Source: Mycetocola saprophilus
Lineage (GTDB): Bacteria; Actinomycetota; Actinomycetes; Actinomycetales; Microbacteriaceae
DNA: 64,000 nt
Reading direction: 5' to 3'
NCBI RefSeq assembly: GCF_000718085.1
Contig: NZ_JOEC01000001.1
Span: 620,001 to 684,000 of the forward strand
The notes below the pieces were generated by a model. That model was not told the origin of the DNA and made no database searches. It saw nothing but the letters and a program-made list of their open reading frames with translations. The translations under genes and the position numbers were made by a program. Below are positions 31,809-42,186 of this stretch, piece by piece. How positions within the stretch are numbered: the first letter of the stretch is position 1; each line of letters opens with the position of its first letter.

Positions 31809-33404
31809 TTAGCGCGCGATGGCGGCGAACAGGGTTTCGATGGTGCTGGCCGGGTCGGTCAGGGTGAGGGTTACGACGGGACGACCGTGGTCGGCCAGTA
31901 CGCTTGCGTCACCCTGCGCCTGAGCGGCAATCAGCTCACCGAAGGTGAACGGACGCTCCGGGATCTCGAGGTCCGCGGGGGCGGTCTCGGTGATCTGCAG
32001 GAACACGCCCACGGCCGGTCCGCCCTTGTGGAACTGACCGGTCGAGTGCAGGAAGCGCGGGCCCCAACCGAAGGTGACCGGACGACCGGTTACCGCGGCG
32101 AACTGGTCGCGGACACCCTGCAGCTGCGGGTTGGCGACACGGTCTACGTAGGCCTGCACGGAGAAGTAGCCATCCTCGGGCAGGGTGCCGATCAGGGCAT
32201 CCAGAACCTCGCGGACGGTGGTGGCGGAGCCGATAATCTCGGCCGGGCCGCGCACCTCGATACCGGCGTCCACAAATGCGGGCGCGGTGGGCTCGGGGCG
32301 GGAGTCCAGCAGACCGCGGGTAGCGATCTTGGCGGACTCCACGTCGGGCTGGTCGAAGGGGTTGATCCCCAGCAGGCGACCGGCCACAACCACCGCGTAC
32401 TCCCACACCAGCAGCTGAGCGCCGAGGCTTCCGCTGACGAGGATCTCGCCCTCGCGTGCGTGGTTGTCGAAGTGGGTGTGGGCGTTGTCCACCAGGCGCA
32501 CGATCTGGGTGTCCGCGTAGTCCGCGGTTACCTCGGTCGAGAGCGGCTCGAGCACAACCGGCAGGACGCCGGTGCCGAGCTTTCCGGTGGACTCGGCGAT
32601 CAGCTGCTCCACCCAGTCGCCGAAGCCGACGATGTGGCTGCCGTCGGTGACGATGCCCAGCTTGCTGCGGAATGCGATGGCCGCACCGAGCACCAGGCCC
32701 GGGTTGGTCTCGTTGTCCACGGCGAGCTCAACCGAGATGGCCTCGGCCTCGTTGAGCAGCTCGTCGATGTCCGCACCGGCGAGGCCCGAGGGGACCAGGC
32801 CGAACGCGGTCAGGGCCGAGTAGCGGCCACCCACGTTGGGGTCCGCGTTGAAGACGGTGTAACCGGCCTCACGTGCGGACTTGTCCAGCGGGGAACCCGG
32901 GTCGGTGACCACGATGATGCGCTCGGTCGGGTCGATGCCCGCCGCGGTGAACGCAGCCTCGTAGGCGCGACGCTGGCTGTCGGTCTCCACGGTCGACCCC
33001 GACTTGGAGGACACCACGAGGGCGCTGGTCTCCAGGCGGTCGTTCAGCGCGGCCAGGATCTGACCGGGAGCGGTCGAGTCCAGGATGGTCAGCGGGGCGT
33101 CCAGGGTGTTGGTGATGACCTCGGGGGCCAGCGAGGACCCGCCCATGCCACCCAGCACGATGTGGTTCACACCGGCCGCGCGCAGCTTGTCGCGCAGCTC
33201 GATGATCGGTGCCACCAGCGGACGCGAGACCGAAACGGCCTCGGTCCAGCCCAGACGGATGGAGGACTCGGCCTCGGCGTCCGCGCCCCACAGGGTGGGG
33301 TTCTGGGCGGTGATACCCGAGGCGACCAGGTCGGCTACCAGGGTGGGAACGGCTTCTTCTACGGCTGCCTTGACGGTGCCGGAGAGGTGGATTTCGAAGC
33401 TCAC
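31809..33404 (-). CDS. pgi: Glucose-6-phosphate isomerase
   Basis: A 531-residue SIS-domain isomerase linking glycolysis and the pentose phosphate pathway. Phosphosugar motifs are [16 protein letters not shown] (about 80-95) and [17 protein letters not shown] (about 131-147); the C-terminal half includes the [21 protein letters not shown] segment typical of actinobacterial and bifunctional-type Pgi. Start GTG at 33404 overlaps the tal stop as GTGA. Its location inside the pentose phosphate operon between tal and zwf is characteristic of Microbacteriaceae-type loci. Confidence 0.93.
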   Translation of the reverse strand: MSFEIHLSGTVKAAVEEAVPTLVADLVASGITAQNPTLWGADAEAESSIRLGWTEAVSVSRPLVAPIIELRDKLRAAGVNHIVLGGMGGSSLAPEVITNTLDAPLTILDSTAPGQILAALNDRLETSALVVSSKSGSTVETDSQRRAYEAAFTAAGIDPTERIIVVTDPGSPLDKSAREAGYTVFNADPNVGGRYSALTAFGLVPSGLAGADIDELLNEAEAISVELAVDNETNPGLVLGAAIAFRSKLGIVTDGSHIVGFGDWVEQLIAESTGKLGTGVLPVVLEPLSTEVTADYADTQIVRLVDNAHTHFDNHAREGEILVSGSLGAQLLVWEYAVVVAGRLLGINPFDQPDVESAKIATRGLLDSRPEPTAPAFVDAGIEVRGPAEIIGSATTVREVLDALIGTLPEDGYFSVQAYVDRVANPQLQGVRDQFAAVTGRPVTFGWGPRFLHSTGQFHKGGPAVGVFLQITETAPADLEIPERPFTFGELIAAQAQGDASVLADHGRPVVTLTLTDPASTIETLFAAIAR

Positions 33405-34510
33405 TTCGAAGCCTCCAGAGCTGCGTTCACGGTGTCCAGCAGTTCGTTCCAGGAGACGATGAACTTCTCAACGCCCTCCTTCTCGAGCTGAGCGGTGGCC
33501 TCGTCGTAGGACACGCCTGCGGCGGCTACTGCGTCCATGATCTCGTGAGCGGCGGCGTAGGCCACGGTCACGGTGTCACCGGTGATGACGCCGTGGTCGG
33601 CGGTAGCCTCGAGGGTCTTCTCCGGCATGGTGTTGACAACACCGGCGGCAACCAGCTCGGTCACGTACAGGGTGTCGGGCAGAGCGGCATCCTTGACACC
33701 GGTCGAAGCCCACAGCGGACGCTGCTTGTTGGCACCGGCGGCCAGCAGACCGGCGGCACGCTCGGAGGCGAACTCCTGCTCGAAGGCCTCATAGGCCAGC
33801 TGAGCGTTGGCAACGCCGGCCTTCGACTTCAGGGCCACGGCCTCGGGGGTGCCCACGGCGTCCAGGCGAGCGTTGATCTCGCTGTCCACGCGCGACACGA
33901 AGAACGAGGCAACCGAGTGGATGCCCGAGATGTCGATGCCCTTAGCCTTGGCCTGCTCGAGACCGGCCAGGTAGGCGTTGACCACGGCGCGGTAGCGCTC
34001 GAGCGAGAAGATCAGGGTCACGTTGACGCTGATGCCCTCGGCGATCACGGCGGTGATGGCCTCGAGGCCCTCAACGGTCGCGGGGATCTTGATCATGGCG
34101 TTGGGACGGTTGACCTTGGCCCACAGCTCCTTGGCCTGCGCGATGGTCGCGGCGGCGTCATGAGCGAAGCCCGGCTCGACCTCGATCGAGACGCGGCCAT
34201 CGAAGCCCTTGGACGAGGCGTAGATGTCGGCAAAGATGTCGCTTGCGGCGGCAACGTCGTCGGTGGTGATCTCGAAGACAGCCTTCGATGCGTCAACACC
34301 GGCAGCCTTGAGCTCGGCAACCTGCTCGGCGTAGCTCTCACCGTTGCTCAGGGCACCGGCGAAGATGGTCGGGTTGGTGGTCACACCGACAACGTTCTTC
34401 TCGGCGATCAGAGCCTGCAGGCTGCCGGACTGGATGCGTCCGCGGGACAGGTCGTCGAGCCAGATGCTGACGCCGGCCTCGGACAGGGCGGCGGTACGTT
34501 CGTTAGTCAT
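33401..34510 (-). CDS. tal: Transaldolase
   Basis: A 369-residue transaldolase of the long actinobacterial type. The Schiff-base K141 lies in [27 protein letters not shown] and GVTTNPTIF near the N-terminus are substrate-binding signatures. A reading eight codons longer exists, but the ATG at 34510 gives the normal [13 protein letters not shown] start with an AGAAGA ribosome-binding sequence. It is 27 bp after tkt and overlaps pgi by 4 bp. Confidence 0.95.
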   Translation of the reverse strand: MTNERTAALSEAGVSIWLDDLSRGRIQSGSLQALIAEKNVVGVTTNPTIFAGALSNGESYAEQVAELKAAGVDASKAVFEITTDDVAAASDIFADIYASSKGFDGRVSIEVEPGFAHDAAATIAQAKELWAKVNRPNAMIKIPATVEGLEAITAVIAEGISVNVTLIFSLERYRAVVNAYLAGLEQAKAKGIDISGIHSVASFFVSRVDSEINARLDAVGTPEAVALKSKAGVANAQLAYEAFEQEFASERAAGLLAAGANKQRPLWASTGVKDAALPDTLYVTELVAAGVVNTMPEKTLEATADHGVITGDTVTVAYAAAHEIMDAVAAAGVSYDEATAQLEKEGVEKFIVSWNELLDTVNAALEASK

Positions 34511-34537
34511 TGAATCTTCTTCTTTCCTGTTCAACGC

Positions 34538-36628
34538 CTACGCGTTGAGCGAGTCCTTGGCCGCGGCCACAACGGCCTCGGTCGTGATACCAAACTTGGT
34601 GTACAGGGTCTTCTCATCTGCCGAAGCACCGAAGTGCTCCAGGGAGATGGAACGTCCACGGTCGCCAACAATTCCCCGCCAGGTGAGGGCGATACCGGCC
34701 TCAACCGAAACGCGAGCGGTGATAGCTGCCGGGAGTACCGACTCCTGGTAGGCGGCGTCCTGCTCGGCGAACCACTCGAGCGAGGGGACCGAGACGACGC
34801 GGGCCTGGATGCCCTCGGCTGCCAGTGCGGTGCGAGCCTCAACGGCCAGCTGCACCTCGGAACCGGTGGCGATCAGCAGCACCTCGGGGGTACCGTTCGG
34901 AGCCTCCAGCAGCGTGTAGGCGCCGCGAGCGGTCAGCGATGCCGATGCGAAGGTTTCGCCTTCGGCAGCACCCTCGCCACGTGCGTACACGGGGAGGTTC
35001 TGACGCGACAGGGCGATACCCTGCGGTGCGGTGTGACGCTTGAGCATCTCGAGCCACGCGTGAGCGGTCTCGTTGGCGTCGGCCGGACGGATGATGTCCA
35101 GGTTCGGGATGGCGCGGAGCGCTGCGAGGTGCTCAACCGGCTGGTGGGTCGGACCGTCTTCGCCGAGGGCGATCGAGTCGTGGGTCCAGACGAAGATCGG
35201 GGCGATGTTCATCAGGGCGGCCAGACGGACGGCGGGACGCATGTAGTCGGCGAACTGCAGGAAGGTTCCACCGAAGACGCGGGTCTTACCGTGCAGGGCG
35301 ATACCGTTCATGATTGCGCCCATGGCGTGCTCACGGATACCGAAGTGCAGGACGCGACCGTAGTCGTTACCGGTCCACGCGTTGGTGGAGTGCTCGGCGG
35401 GAACAAACGAGGGGGCACCCTCGATGGTGGTGTTGTTCGAACCGGCGAGGTCGGCCGAGCCACCCCACAGCTCGGGCAGAACCGAGGCGAGGCCGTTGAT
35501 GACCTTACCCGAGGCAACACGGGTCGAAACCGAAGAGCCACCCTCGAAGACCGGCAGAGCGGACTCGATGTCGGCGGGCAGTTCGCCAGCCTCGAGGCGA
35601 GCCAGCAGTTCGGCGCGCCCGGGGTTTGCGGCGGCCCAGGCGTCAAAGCGAACCTGCCATGCTGCGTGCAGCTCGGCACCGCGTGCCACGGCACCGCGGG
35701 TGTGGTTGATGACGTCCTCGTCCACCTGGAAGCTCTGCTCCGGGTCGAAGCCCACAACGGTCTTCAGCGCGGCGAGCTCCTCGGCACCCAGCTTGGAGCC
35801 GTGGATACCACCGGAGTTCTGCTTCTTGGGGGAGGGGTAACCGATGATGGTCTTGAGGATGATCAGCGAGGGCTTCTTGGTCTCTGCCTTGGCAGCCTCG
35901 ATGGTGTCGTTCAGTTCCTGAACGTCCTCGACGTACTCGCCGTTCTTCTTCCAGTCGACGATGCGCACATCCCAGCCGTAGGCCTCGTAGCGCTTGGCGA
36001 CGTCCTCGGTGAAGGCGATGTTGGTGTCGTCCTCGATCGAGATCTGGTTGGAGTCGTAAATGGCAATCAGGTTGCCAAGCTCCTGGTGGCCGGCCAGTGA
36101 GGAAGCCTCGCTGGTCACGCCCTCCTGCAGGTCACCGTCTCCGGCAACGACGTAGACGAAGTGGTCGAAGGGGCTGGTGCCGGCTTCGGCCTCGGGGTCA
36201 AACAGGCCACGCTCGTAGCGGGCGGCGTAGGCGAAGCCCACGGCCGAGGCGAGACCCTGACCCAGCGGGCCGGTGGTGATCTCCACGTGGTCGGTGTGAC
36301 CAAACTCGGGGTGACCCGGGGTCTTCGAGCCCCAGGTGCGCAGTGCCTCGATGTCGGCCTTTTCCAGGCCGAATCCGCCGAGGTACAGCTGGACGTACTG
36401 AGTGAGGGAGGAGTGGCCGACCGACAGCACGAAGCGGTCGCGTCCCAGCCAGTCCTGGTCGCTCGGGTCCTTGTGCATGACCTTCTGGAAGAGGAGGTAG
36501 GCGACCGGTGCGAGGCTCATTGCCGTTCCGGGGTGGCCGTTACCGACCTTTTCTACGGCATCCGCCGCGAGAACGCGAGCGGTGTTAACCGCCTTGTTGT
36601 CGATGGGATCCCACTTCAGAGCTGCCAA
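34538..36628 (-). CDS. tkt: Transketolase
   Basis: A 696-residue thiamine diphosphate enzyme. N-terminal GHPGTAMSLAPVAYLLF (about 33-49) and the ThDP motif GDGDLQEGVTSEASSLAGHQ running to YDSNQISIEDD (about 154-193) are clear; the pyrimidine-binding half has GIREHAMGAIMNGIALHG and TWTHDSIALGEDGPTHQP-type sequence. The start is TTG at 36628 (product begins LAALKWDPIDNKAVNTAR), with AAAGG about ten bases upstream. It is the first gene of the minus-strand operon tkt-tal-pgi-zwf-opcA-pgl. Confidence 0.96.
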   Translation of the reverse strand: MAALKWDPIDNKAVNTARVLAADAVEKVGNGHPGTAMSLAPVAYLLFQKVMHKDPSDQDWLGRDRFVLSVGHSSLTQYVQLYLGGFGLEKADIEALRTWGSKTPGHPEFGHTDHVEITTGPLGQGLASAVGFAYAARYERGLFDPEAEAGTSPFDHFVYVVAGDGDLQEGVTSEASSLAGHQELGNLIAIYDSNQISIEDDTNIAFTEDVAKRYEAYGWDVRIVDWKKNGEYVEDVQELNDTIEAAKAETKKPSLIILKTIIGYPSPKKQNSGGIHGSKLGAEELAALKTVVGFDPEQSFQVDEDVINHTRGAVARGAELHAAWQVRFDAWAAANPGRAELLARLEAGELPADIESALPVFEGGSSVSTRVASGKVINGLASVLPELWGGSADLAGSNNTTIEGAPSFVPAEHSTNAWTGNDYGRVLHFGIREHAMGAIMNGIALHGKTRVFGGTFLQFADYMRPAVRLAALMNIAPIFVWTHDSIALGEDGPTHQPVEHLAALRAIPNLDIIRPADANETAHAWLEMLKRHTAPQGIALSRQNLPVYARGEGAAEGETFASASLTARGAYTLLEAPNGTPEVLLIATGSEVQLAVEARTALAAEGIQARVVSVPSLEWFAEQDAAYQESVLPAAITARVSVEAGIALTWRGIVGDRGRSISLEHFGASADEKTLYTKFGITTEAVVAAAKDSLNA

Positions 36629-36781
36629 GATTATTGACCTTTCCTAATCGAACCCGGTGGCCTGGGTTGGCCGCCGTGGCTGAGCGAACTGCGTGTCGCG
36701 CACGGCGCCGCCCCCGAGGCGGGCACTACGACGGAGTGCGGGTCCGGGGGGAAGGGCGTCGCGTTATTGCGAGCGTCTACC

Positions 36782-36787
36782 AGTATA
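36782..36787 (-). promoter_or_regulatory. -10 element of the pentose phosphate operon
   Basis: TATACT on the minus strand predicts a leader of about 145 nt before the tkt TTG. No clear -35 is visible. The 267-bp gap 36629-36895 contains this and the divergent ctaB promoter and no gene. Confidence 0.45.
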
Positions 36788-36834
36788 GGGAGTTCCGCTC
36801 CCGATAGCGGGGGAGTTCGGGCGCGCGTGCACGG

Positions 36835-36863
36835 TTGGTCGCCCGAAACCGATCCCGTAGGAT
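36835..36863 (+). promoter_or_regulatory. ctaB promoter
   Basis: TTGGTC (36835-36840), 17-bp spacer, TAGGAT (36858-36863). Leader of about 26 nt with GAAGAGG before the ATG. Confidence 0.6.
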
Positions 36864-36895
36864 GGGCGAGTCGAGTGAAGAGGTATATAGAACTA

Positions 36896-37816
36896 ATGGA
36901 CGTCGCAGAGTTGACCCCCGTCGCCACCGAGAAGATCGGTGCCAAGCGCAAGGTACGTGCCTACATCGCGCTCACAAAACCCCGTGTTATGGAGCTTCTG
37001 CTGGTGACCACGGTCCCGGTGATGATCCTCGCTCAGGGGGGTCTGCCGACCCTCGGGCTGGTCCTCGCCACGGTCATCGGCGGCGCGCTGAGTGCGGGTT
37101 CGGCCGGGGCGTTCAACTGCTATTTCGACCGCGATATCGACCGCGTGATGAACCGAACTCAGGGTCGACCGCTTGTGACCGGAGAGGTCAGCCCGCGCGA
37201 GGCGCTGGTCTTTTCCTGGGTCCTCGCGGTGGTTTCTACGGTGTGGCTGGCCCTGACCACCAACCTGCTGGCCGCCGCACTCTCGGTCGCGGCCATCGCC
37301 TTCTACGTGCTGATCTACACGCTGTGGCTCAAGCGTCGCACCGCTCAGAACATCATCTGGGGCGGAATTGCGGGCTGCTTCCCGGTGCTGATCGGGTGGT
37401 CCGCGGTCACCGGCTCGCTCTCCTGGGAGCCCTTCATCCTCTTCGGTGTGGTGTTCCTCTGGACCCCGCCGCACTACTGGCCGCTGTCGATGAAGTACCG
37501 CGAGGACTATCGCTCGGTGGGTGTCCCGATGCTCGCCGTGGTGCGCGGACGCGCGCAGGTGGGCCTGCAGGTCATCCTGTACGCATGGGCCACCGTGGCC
37601 TGCTCGCTGCTGCTGATTCCGGTGGGCAACATGGGTATCGTCTACAGCGTGGTGGCGGTGCTGGCCGGCGGCTGGTTTATCTTTGAGACACACCGTCTGT
37701 ATAACCTCGCTATTCGTGGCGCGGCGGCGAGTCCGATGCGTGTGTTCCACGGTTCGATCTCGTATCTCACGCTGGTGTTCCTCGCGGTGGGTATCGACCC
37801 GCTGCTGCACTTCTAG
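36896..37816 (+). CDS. ctaB: Protoheme IX farnesyltransferase (heme O synthase)
   Basis: A 306-residue UbiA-family membrane protein with about nine transmembrane helices that farnesylates heme B to heme O for cytochrome oxidase. The first Asp-rich motif is [20 protein letters not shown] (about 76-95), the second region [21 protein letters not shown] (about 195-215, key Tyr/Lys/Asp). The open frame upstream is not used: the ATG at 36896 gives the family N-terminus. Divergent from tkt and convergent with ctaA, the gene for the next step. Confidence 0.95.
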   Translation: MDVAELTPVATEKIGAKRKVRAYIALTKPRVMELLLVTTVPVMILAQGGLPTLGLVLATVIGGALSAGSAGAFNCYFDRDIDRVMNRTQGRPLVTGEVSPREALVFSWVLAVVSTVWLALTTNLLAAALSVAAIAFYVLIYTLWLKRRTAQNIIWGGIAGCFPVLIGWSAVTGSLSWEPFILFGVVFLWTPPHYWPLSMKYREDYRSVGVPMLAVVRGRAQVGLQVILYAWATVACSLLLIPVGNMGIVYSVVAVLAGGWFIFETHRLYNLAIRGAAASPMRVFHGSISYLTLVFLAVGIDPLLHF

Positions 37817-37943
37817 GGCGAATCTGCACGTTCGTGCAGCACGTTTCGCGCTTTGGGTATCGGGCGGGTCGATTTTGCTGCACATACGTTCAGTGCTCCT
37901 GAACCAACGTGAGCCCGAATCGGGACCGTGGGTACCCAGACAA

Positions 37944-37983
37944 AAGGGCGGTGGCCCCCTCCGAAGAGGGGACCACCGCCCTT
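37944..37983. terminator. Bidirectional terminator between ctaB and ctaA
   Basis: AAGGGCGGTGGCCCCCTC pairs with GAGGGGACCACCGCCCTT (one mismatch) around CGAA, flanked by AAAA and TTTAT. Confidence 0.88.
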
Positions 37984-37996
37984 TATCGTTGCCGGG

Positions 37997-38959
37997 TTAG
38001 GCGCGTGCTGCCTGCGGCTCTGTTGACACCTGCTCGGGTTCGGGGATCGAGGAGCGGGTGTCCAGCATGACCCGGGTAGCCAGGGCGATCACGACGCCGG
38101 CCAGGACCATGTGGGTACCCACCATGATCTCCGGCAGTCCCAGGCGTGACTGGGCGATGCCCAGGACGATCTGGGCGACCTGTCCCACCAGCAGCCAGAC
38201 GACCGGCTTCACCGGGTAGCGCAGGCGCAGTCCGATGATCAGGATCAGGACTGTCGAGGCAAACATCAGGTAGCCGGGCCAGGAGTGCAGGTGCTGCATG
38301 AACTCGGGGTTCAGGCCGTTGCGGGGCACGTTGGCGTCGCCGGCGTGCGGACCCGATCCGGTGGTCAGGATGCCCATGACCGCGGCCAGGGCCACCAGGA
38401 AGGTCATGATGTGGGTGAGGATCCGGTAGGGCGCCGCGCTGCGCTTGGGGCCGGCCGCTCCCTTATAGGCGCGGTAGACCAGCGCCGTGGTCAGGCCCAC
38501 CAGCACCAGCGAGATCACGAAGTGGGCACCCACCAGGTAGGAGTTCAGGCCGGTCAGCACCACGATGCCGCCGAGCACCGCCTGCAGTGGGATGCTCATG
38601 CCCTGGGCGAAGGTCAGCCAGAACAGATCGCGGCGACGCTTACGCAGGTTCCACACCGACAGGAAGGCGCCGATGGCGATGATCACCAGCACGAATGTGA
38701 GCGTGCGGTTACCAAACTCGATGATCCCGTGGATGCCCATCTCCGGGGTCGAGGTCAGCGACTCGGGGGTGCACTTGGGCCAGGTGGGGCAGCCGAGGCC
38801 GGACCCGGTCAGGCGAACGGCGCCGCCGGTGCCGATCAGCACCGTCTGGAAGATCAGCGAGAGCCAGGCGAAAACACGAACCGGTCGGTTCACGCTCTGC
38901 GGCAGCCAGTTTGTGATCCGCTGATAGAGGCTTGGTGTCGGCCGGGAGGTCGTGGTCAC
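37997..38959 (-). CDS. ctaA: Heme A synthase
   Basis: A 320-residue membrane protein with eight helices converting heme O to heme A. Conserved residues include the paired cysteines in GSGLGCPTWPKCTPESL (about 52-68), the EFGNRTLTF Glu-His-like helix II region, HFVISLVL and HLHSWPGYLMF (about 223-233), and GTHMVLAG for heme ligands. Start is GTG at 38959. A promoter TTACCG-N17-TAAGGA lies just upstream. Together with ctaB and the distant SURF1 gene it indicates an aa3-type oxidase encoded elsewhere. Confidence 0.93.
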   Translation of the reverse strand: MTTTSRPTPSLYQRITNWLPQSVNRPVRVFAWLSLIFQTVLIGTGGAVRLTGSGLGCPTWPKCTPESLTSTPEMGIHGIIEFGNRTLTFVLVIIAIGAFLSVWNLRKRRRDLFWLTFAQGMSIPLQAVLGGIVVLTGLNSYLVGAHFVISLVLVGLTTALVYRAYKGAAGPKRSAAPYRILTHIMTFLVALAAVMGILTTGSGPHAGDANVPRNGLNPEFMQHLHSWPGYLMFASTVLILIIGLRLRYPVKPVVWLLVGQVAQIVLGIAQSRLGLPEIMVGTHMVLAGVVIALATRVMLDTRSSIPEPEQVSTEPQAARA

Positions 38960-38974
38960 GGGAATCGGTCCCCA

Positions 38975-39003
38975 TCCTTAGTTAACGGTGCGGCTCGCGG
39001 TAA
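38975..39003 (-). promoter_or_regulatory. ctaA promoter
   Basis: On the minus strand TTACCG (39003-38998) and TAAGGA (38980-38975) are 17 bp apart; leader of only about 10 nt to the GTG start. Confidence 0.5.
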
Positions 39004-39090
39004 TCACCCATGCGGAAATATGCCGGAACCTATAGAATACGAAGAGTTCGAGTAGTTGTCTGCGTCTGGCACGTTGCATGCCAGCCGCAG

Positions 39091-39209
39091 GCCAGGTACT
39101 GAAACCCCCTTGAACTAATTGTAGAGACGCCGGAGAGCGTCTCGCGCCACCCCCCTCTCATGCCCGCGCCTGATAGCGCATCACCGTGAGGGAATGCCAG
39201 GTACGGAAA
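39091..39209. repeat. Direct repeat pair upstream of suf operon
   Basis: GCCAGGTACTGAAA (39091-39104) and GCCAGGTACGGAAA (39196-39209) match at 13 of 14 bases and lie about 105 bp apart within the 284-bp non-coding gap between ctaA and sufB. A short hairpin GAGACGC-CGGAGA-GCGTCTC (about 39125-39144) lies between them. Confidence 0.5.
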
Positions 39210-39243
39210 TTCTGTTACCGGCAGGTAGAAAAGAGGTAGAGAC

Positions 39244-40662
39244 ATGTCAGACGTGCTCATTGACCGTCCCGAATTGGACTCCCTGGGAGTTTACGAATTC
39301 GGATGGTCCGACTCGGATGCGGCGGGTCAATCCGCCAAACGAGGAATCTCCAAAGAGGTCGTTGCCAACATCTCGAACCTCAAGAACGAGCAGGACTGGA
39401 TGCTGCAGCGACGCCTGAAGGCCCTGCAGATCTTCGAACGTAAGCCGATGCCCGCCTGGGGTGCCGACCTCTCGGCCATCGACTTCGACAACATCAAGTA
39501 CTTCGTCCGCTCGACCGAGAAGCAGGCCCAGACCTGGGAAGACCTGCCCGAGGACATCAAGAACACCTACGAGAAGCTGGGTATCCCCGAGGCCGAGCGT
39601 CAGCGCCTGGTCGCCGGTGTGGCCGCCCAGTACGAGTCCGAGGTGGTGTACCACCAGATCCGCGAGGACCTCGAGCAGCAGGGTGTCATCTTCCTGGACA
39701 CCGACACCGCGCTCCGCGAGCACCCCGAGTTCTTCGAGGAGTACTTCGGTACCGTGATCCCCTCGGGAGACAACAAGTTCGCCGCGCTGAACACCGCCGT
39801 GTGGTCGGGTGGCTCGTTTGTGTATGTCCCCAAGGGTGTCCACGTGGAGATCCCGCTGCAGGCCTACTTCCGGATCAACACCGAGAACATGGGTCAGTTC
39901 GAGCGCACGCTGATCATCGCCGACGAGGGCTCCTACGTCCACTACATCGAGGGCTGCACCGCCCCGATCTACAAGTCGGACTCGCTGCACTCGGCCGTGG
40001 TGGAGATCATCGTGAAGAAGAATGCCCGCGTTCGCTACACGACCATCCAGAACTGGTCGACCAACGTGTACAACCTGGTTACCAAGCGCGCCATCGCCGA
40101 AGAGGGTGCCACCATGGAGTGGATCGATGGCAACATCGGCTCCAAGGTCACCATGAAGTACCCGTCGATCTACCTCACCGGTGAGCACGCCAAGGGTGAG
40201 ACCCTGTCGGTGGCCTTCGCCGGTCCCGGTCAGCACCAGGACACCGGTGCCAAGATGATCCACATGGCCCCGCACACCCAGTCGACCATTCTGTCGAAGT
40301 CCATCGCCCGTGGCGGCGGCCGCGCCGGATACCGCGGCGAGGTTCGGGTGGACGCCAACGCGCACCACTCGAAGAACACCGTGGCCTGTGACGCCCTGCT
40401 GGTAGACCGCATCTCCCGTTCGGACACCTACCCGGCGATCGACATTCGTGTGGATGACGCCGAGCTGGGTCACGAGGCCACGGTGACCAAGGTCTCCGAG
40501 GAGCAGCTGTTCTACCTGATGAGCCGCGGCCTCGAGCAGGATGAGGCCATGGCCATGATCGTGCGCGGCTTTATCGAGCCGATCGCCCGTGAGCTCCCGA
40601 TGGAATACGCACTCGAACTCAACAAGCTCATCGAAATGGGCATGGAAGGATCCGTCGGCTAA
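39244..40662 (+). CDS. sufB: Fe-S cluster assembly protein SufB
   Basis: A 472-residue scaffold subunit. The product shows [57 protein letters not shown] (about 234-253; the Cys is in the family's conserved position) and the C-terminal parallel beta helix. No intein is present, unlike mycobacterial SufB. It opens the sufB-sufD-Rieske-sufC-sufT operon with AGAGGTAGAG before the ATG, and its TAA directly abuts the sufD ATG. Confidence 0.97.
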   Translation: MSDVLIDRPELDSLGVYEFGWSDSDAAGQSAKRGISKEVVANISNLKNEQDWMLQRRLKALQIFERKPMPAWGADLSAIDFDNIKYFVRSTEKQAQTWEDLPEDIKNTYEKLGIPEAERQRLVAGVAAQYESEVVYHQIREDLEQQGVIFLDTDTALREHPEFFEEYFGTVIPSGDNKFAALNTAVWSGGSFVYVPKGVHVEIPLQAYFRINTENMGQFERTLIIADEGSYVHYIEGCTAPIYKSDSLHSAVVEIIVKKNARVRYTTIQNWSTNVYNLVTKRAIAEEGATMEWIDGNIGSKVTMKYPSIYLTGEHAKGETLSVAFAGPGQHQDTGAKMIHMAPHTQSTILSKSIARGGGRAGYRGEVRVDANAHHSKNTVACDALLVDRISRSDTYPAIDIRVDDAELGHEATVTKVSEEQLFYLMSRGLEQDEAMAMIVRGFIEPIARELPMEYALELNKLIEMGMEGSVG

Positions 40663-41862
40663 ATGACGACCACATCCCCTGCAACCAGCAGCACCGAAAC
40701 CGAACAGCACGGGTTCAAGGCGCACAGCGATGGCGGCGACGCCTTCGTGCCGGTCCAGACCCGTTCCGAGCGCTTCGCCTCGACCGATGTGGCCGCCTTC
40801 CCGGCGGTCACCGGTCGCGAGCCCGCCTGGAAGTACACCCCGGTCGCGCAGCTTGCCGACCTGATTGATGGCGAGCTGGACGGATCCGAGTATTCGTTTG
40901 AGGCGCCCGCCGTCGACGGTGTCGCCGTGGCCTGGGTGGGCCGCGACGATAAGCGGATTGGCACCGCCGGTACTCCCGAAAACAAGGCCGCCGCCAACGC
41001 ATGGACCGCGTTTGAGAAGGCCCTGGTCATCTCGGTCACCGGCGAGGAGGAGAAGACCTTCCGCCTGCACCGCACTGCGCTGGGTAACACCGCCCGCGCC
41101 GCGCACACCGTCATCGAGGCCGCGCCGCACTCGCGCGCCCTGGTCATCCTGGAAAACGCCGGCCAGGCCGCGCTGACCGAGAACATCGAGATCATCGTCG
41201 GCGACGGCGCTCAGCTCACCGTGGTGAGCGTTCAGGAGTGGGCGGAGGATGCCCGCCACCTGGCCGAGCACTTCGCCGAGATCGGTCGCGACGCCAAGCT
41301 GAAGCATGTGGCCGTGACTCTGGGTGGCAAGATCGTCCGGGTCAACCCCTCGACCCACCTGGGCAGCCAGGGAGCCGACATCGAGTCGCTCGGTGTGTAC
41401 TTCGCCGACGCGCACCAGCACCTCGAGCAGCACGTCTACGTCGACCACGACGCCGAGAACACCCGCTCCCGCGTGAGCTATAAGGGTGCACTCCAGGGCG
41501 AGGGCGCGCACACCGTCTGGATCGGCGACGTGCTGATCCGCCAGACCGGAACCGCGACCGACTCCTATGAGGAGAACCGCAACCTCGTGCTCAGCGAGGG
41601 TACCCGCGCCGACTCGGTGCCGAACCTCGAGATCGAGACCGGCGACATCGCCGGCGCCGGTCACGCCAGCGCCACCGGTCGTTTCGACGACGAGCAGCTC
41701 TTCTACCTCATGGCACGCGGCATCGCCGAAGCCGATGCCCGTCGCCTCGTGGTGCACGGCTTCCTGGTGGAGATCATCCAGCGCATCGGCGACGCCGAGC
41801 TGGGTGAGCGCATCGAGGCCGCCATCGAGCGCGAGCTTGCGGCGGGTGACCTCCAGTCGTGA
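40663..41862 (+). CDS. sufD: Fe-S cluster assembly protein SufD
   Basis: A 399-residue SufB/D beta-helix paralogue that pairs with SufB and SufC in the SufBC2D complex. The C-terminal part has SYKGALQGEGAHTVWIGDVL and SVPNLEIETGDIAGAGHASATG (conserved Cys/His-region equivalent), ending with the family segment VHGFLVEIIQRI. Start ATG immediately follows the sufB stop; its own stop overlaps the next gene by 4 bp (GTGA). Confidence 0.95.
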   Translation: MTTTSPATSSTETEQHGFKAHSDGGDAFVPVQTRSERFASTDVAAFPAVTGREPAWKYTPVAQLADLIDGELDGSEYSFEAPAVDGVAVAWVGRDDKRIGTAGTPENKAAANAWTAFEKALVISVTGEEEKTFRLHRTALGNTARAAHTVIEAAPHSRALVILENAGQAALTENIEIIVGDGAQLTVVSVQEWAEDARHLAEHFAEIGRDAKLKHVAVTLGGKIVRVNPSTHLGSQGADIESLGVYFADAHQHLEQHVYVDHDAENTRSRVSYKGALQGEGAHTVWIGDVLIRQTGTATDSYEENRNLVLSEGTRADSVPNLEIETGDIAGAGHASATGRFDDEQLFYLMARGIAEADARRLVVHGFLVEIIQRIGDAELGERIEAAIERELAAGDLQS

Positions 41863-42182
41863 GTACCCGTGTTTGTGCCCTTGCCGATCTGACCCTCAAC
41901 CAGGCCCAGCGCGTGGTGGTCGACGGCACTCCGATCGCACTCGTGTTGGACGCGCAGGGTGAGGTCCACGCAATCGGAGACACCTGCACCCACGGCGATA
42001 TTTCCCTCGCCGAGGGGTTTGTTGAGGGGGAGACCCTCGAGTGCTGGGCCCACGGGTCCGCATTCTCGCTGAAGACCGGCAAGCCCCTGACCCTTCCCGC
42101 CTATGAGCCCGTCCCGGTATACGCCGTGGAGCTGCGCGATGGCGACATTTTTATCGACCCGACCGTAACGAAAGAGATCTAG
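41859..42182 (+). CDS. Rieske [2Fe-2S] ferredoxin in suf operon
   Basis: A 107-residue Rieske domain of the ferredoxin type found in non-heme iron dioxygenase systems. Cluster ligands C43 and H45 are in CTHGDISLAEG and C62 and H65 in CWAHGSAF. It has no membrane helix. In Actinobacteria such a protein is regularly encoded between sufD and sufC, so a role in electron supply for cluster assembly is inferred; no dioxygenase is encoded nearby. The GTG start overlaps the sufD stop. Confidence 0.92.
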   Translation: MSTRVCALADLTLNQAQRVVVDGTPIALVLDAQGEVHAIGDTCTHGDISLAEGFVEGETLECWAHGSAFSLKTGKPLTLPAYEPVPVYAVELRDGDIFIDPTVTKEI

Positions 42183-42186
42183 CGCC

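Noticed and set aside
30234..33404. Four-base overlaps in the pentose phosphate operon as frameshift errors
   Set aside because: ATGA and GTGA overlaps join zwf-opcA and tal-pgi, each with full-length products; this is normal translational coupling.
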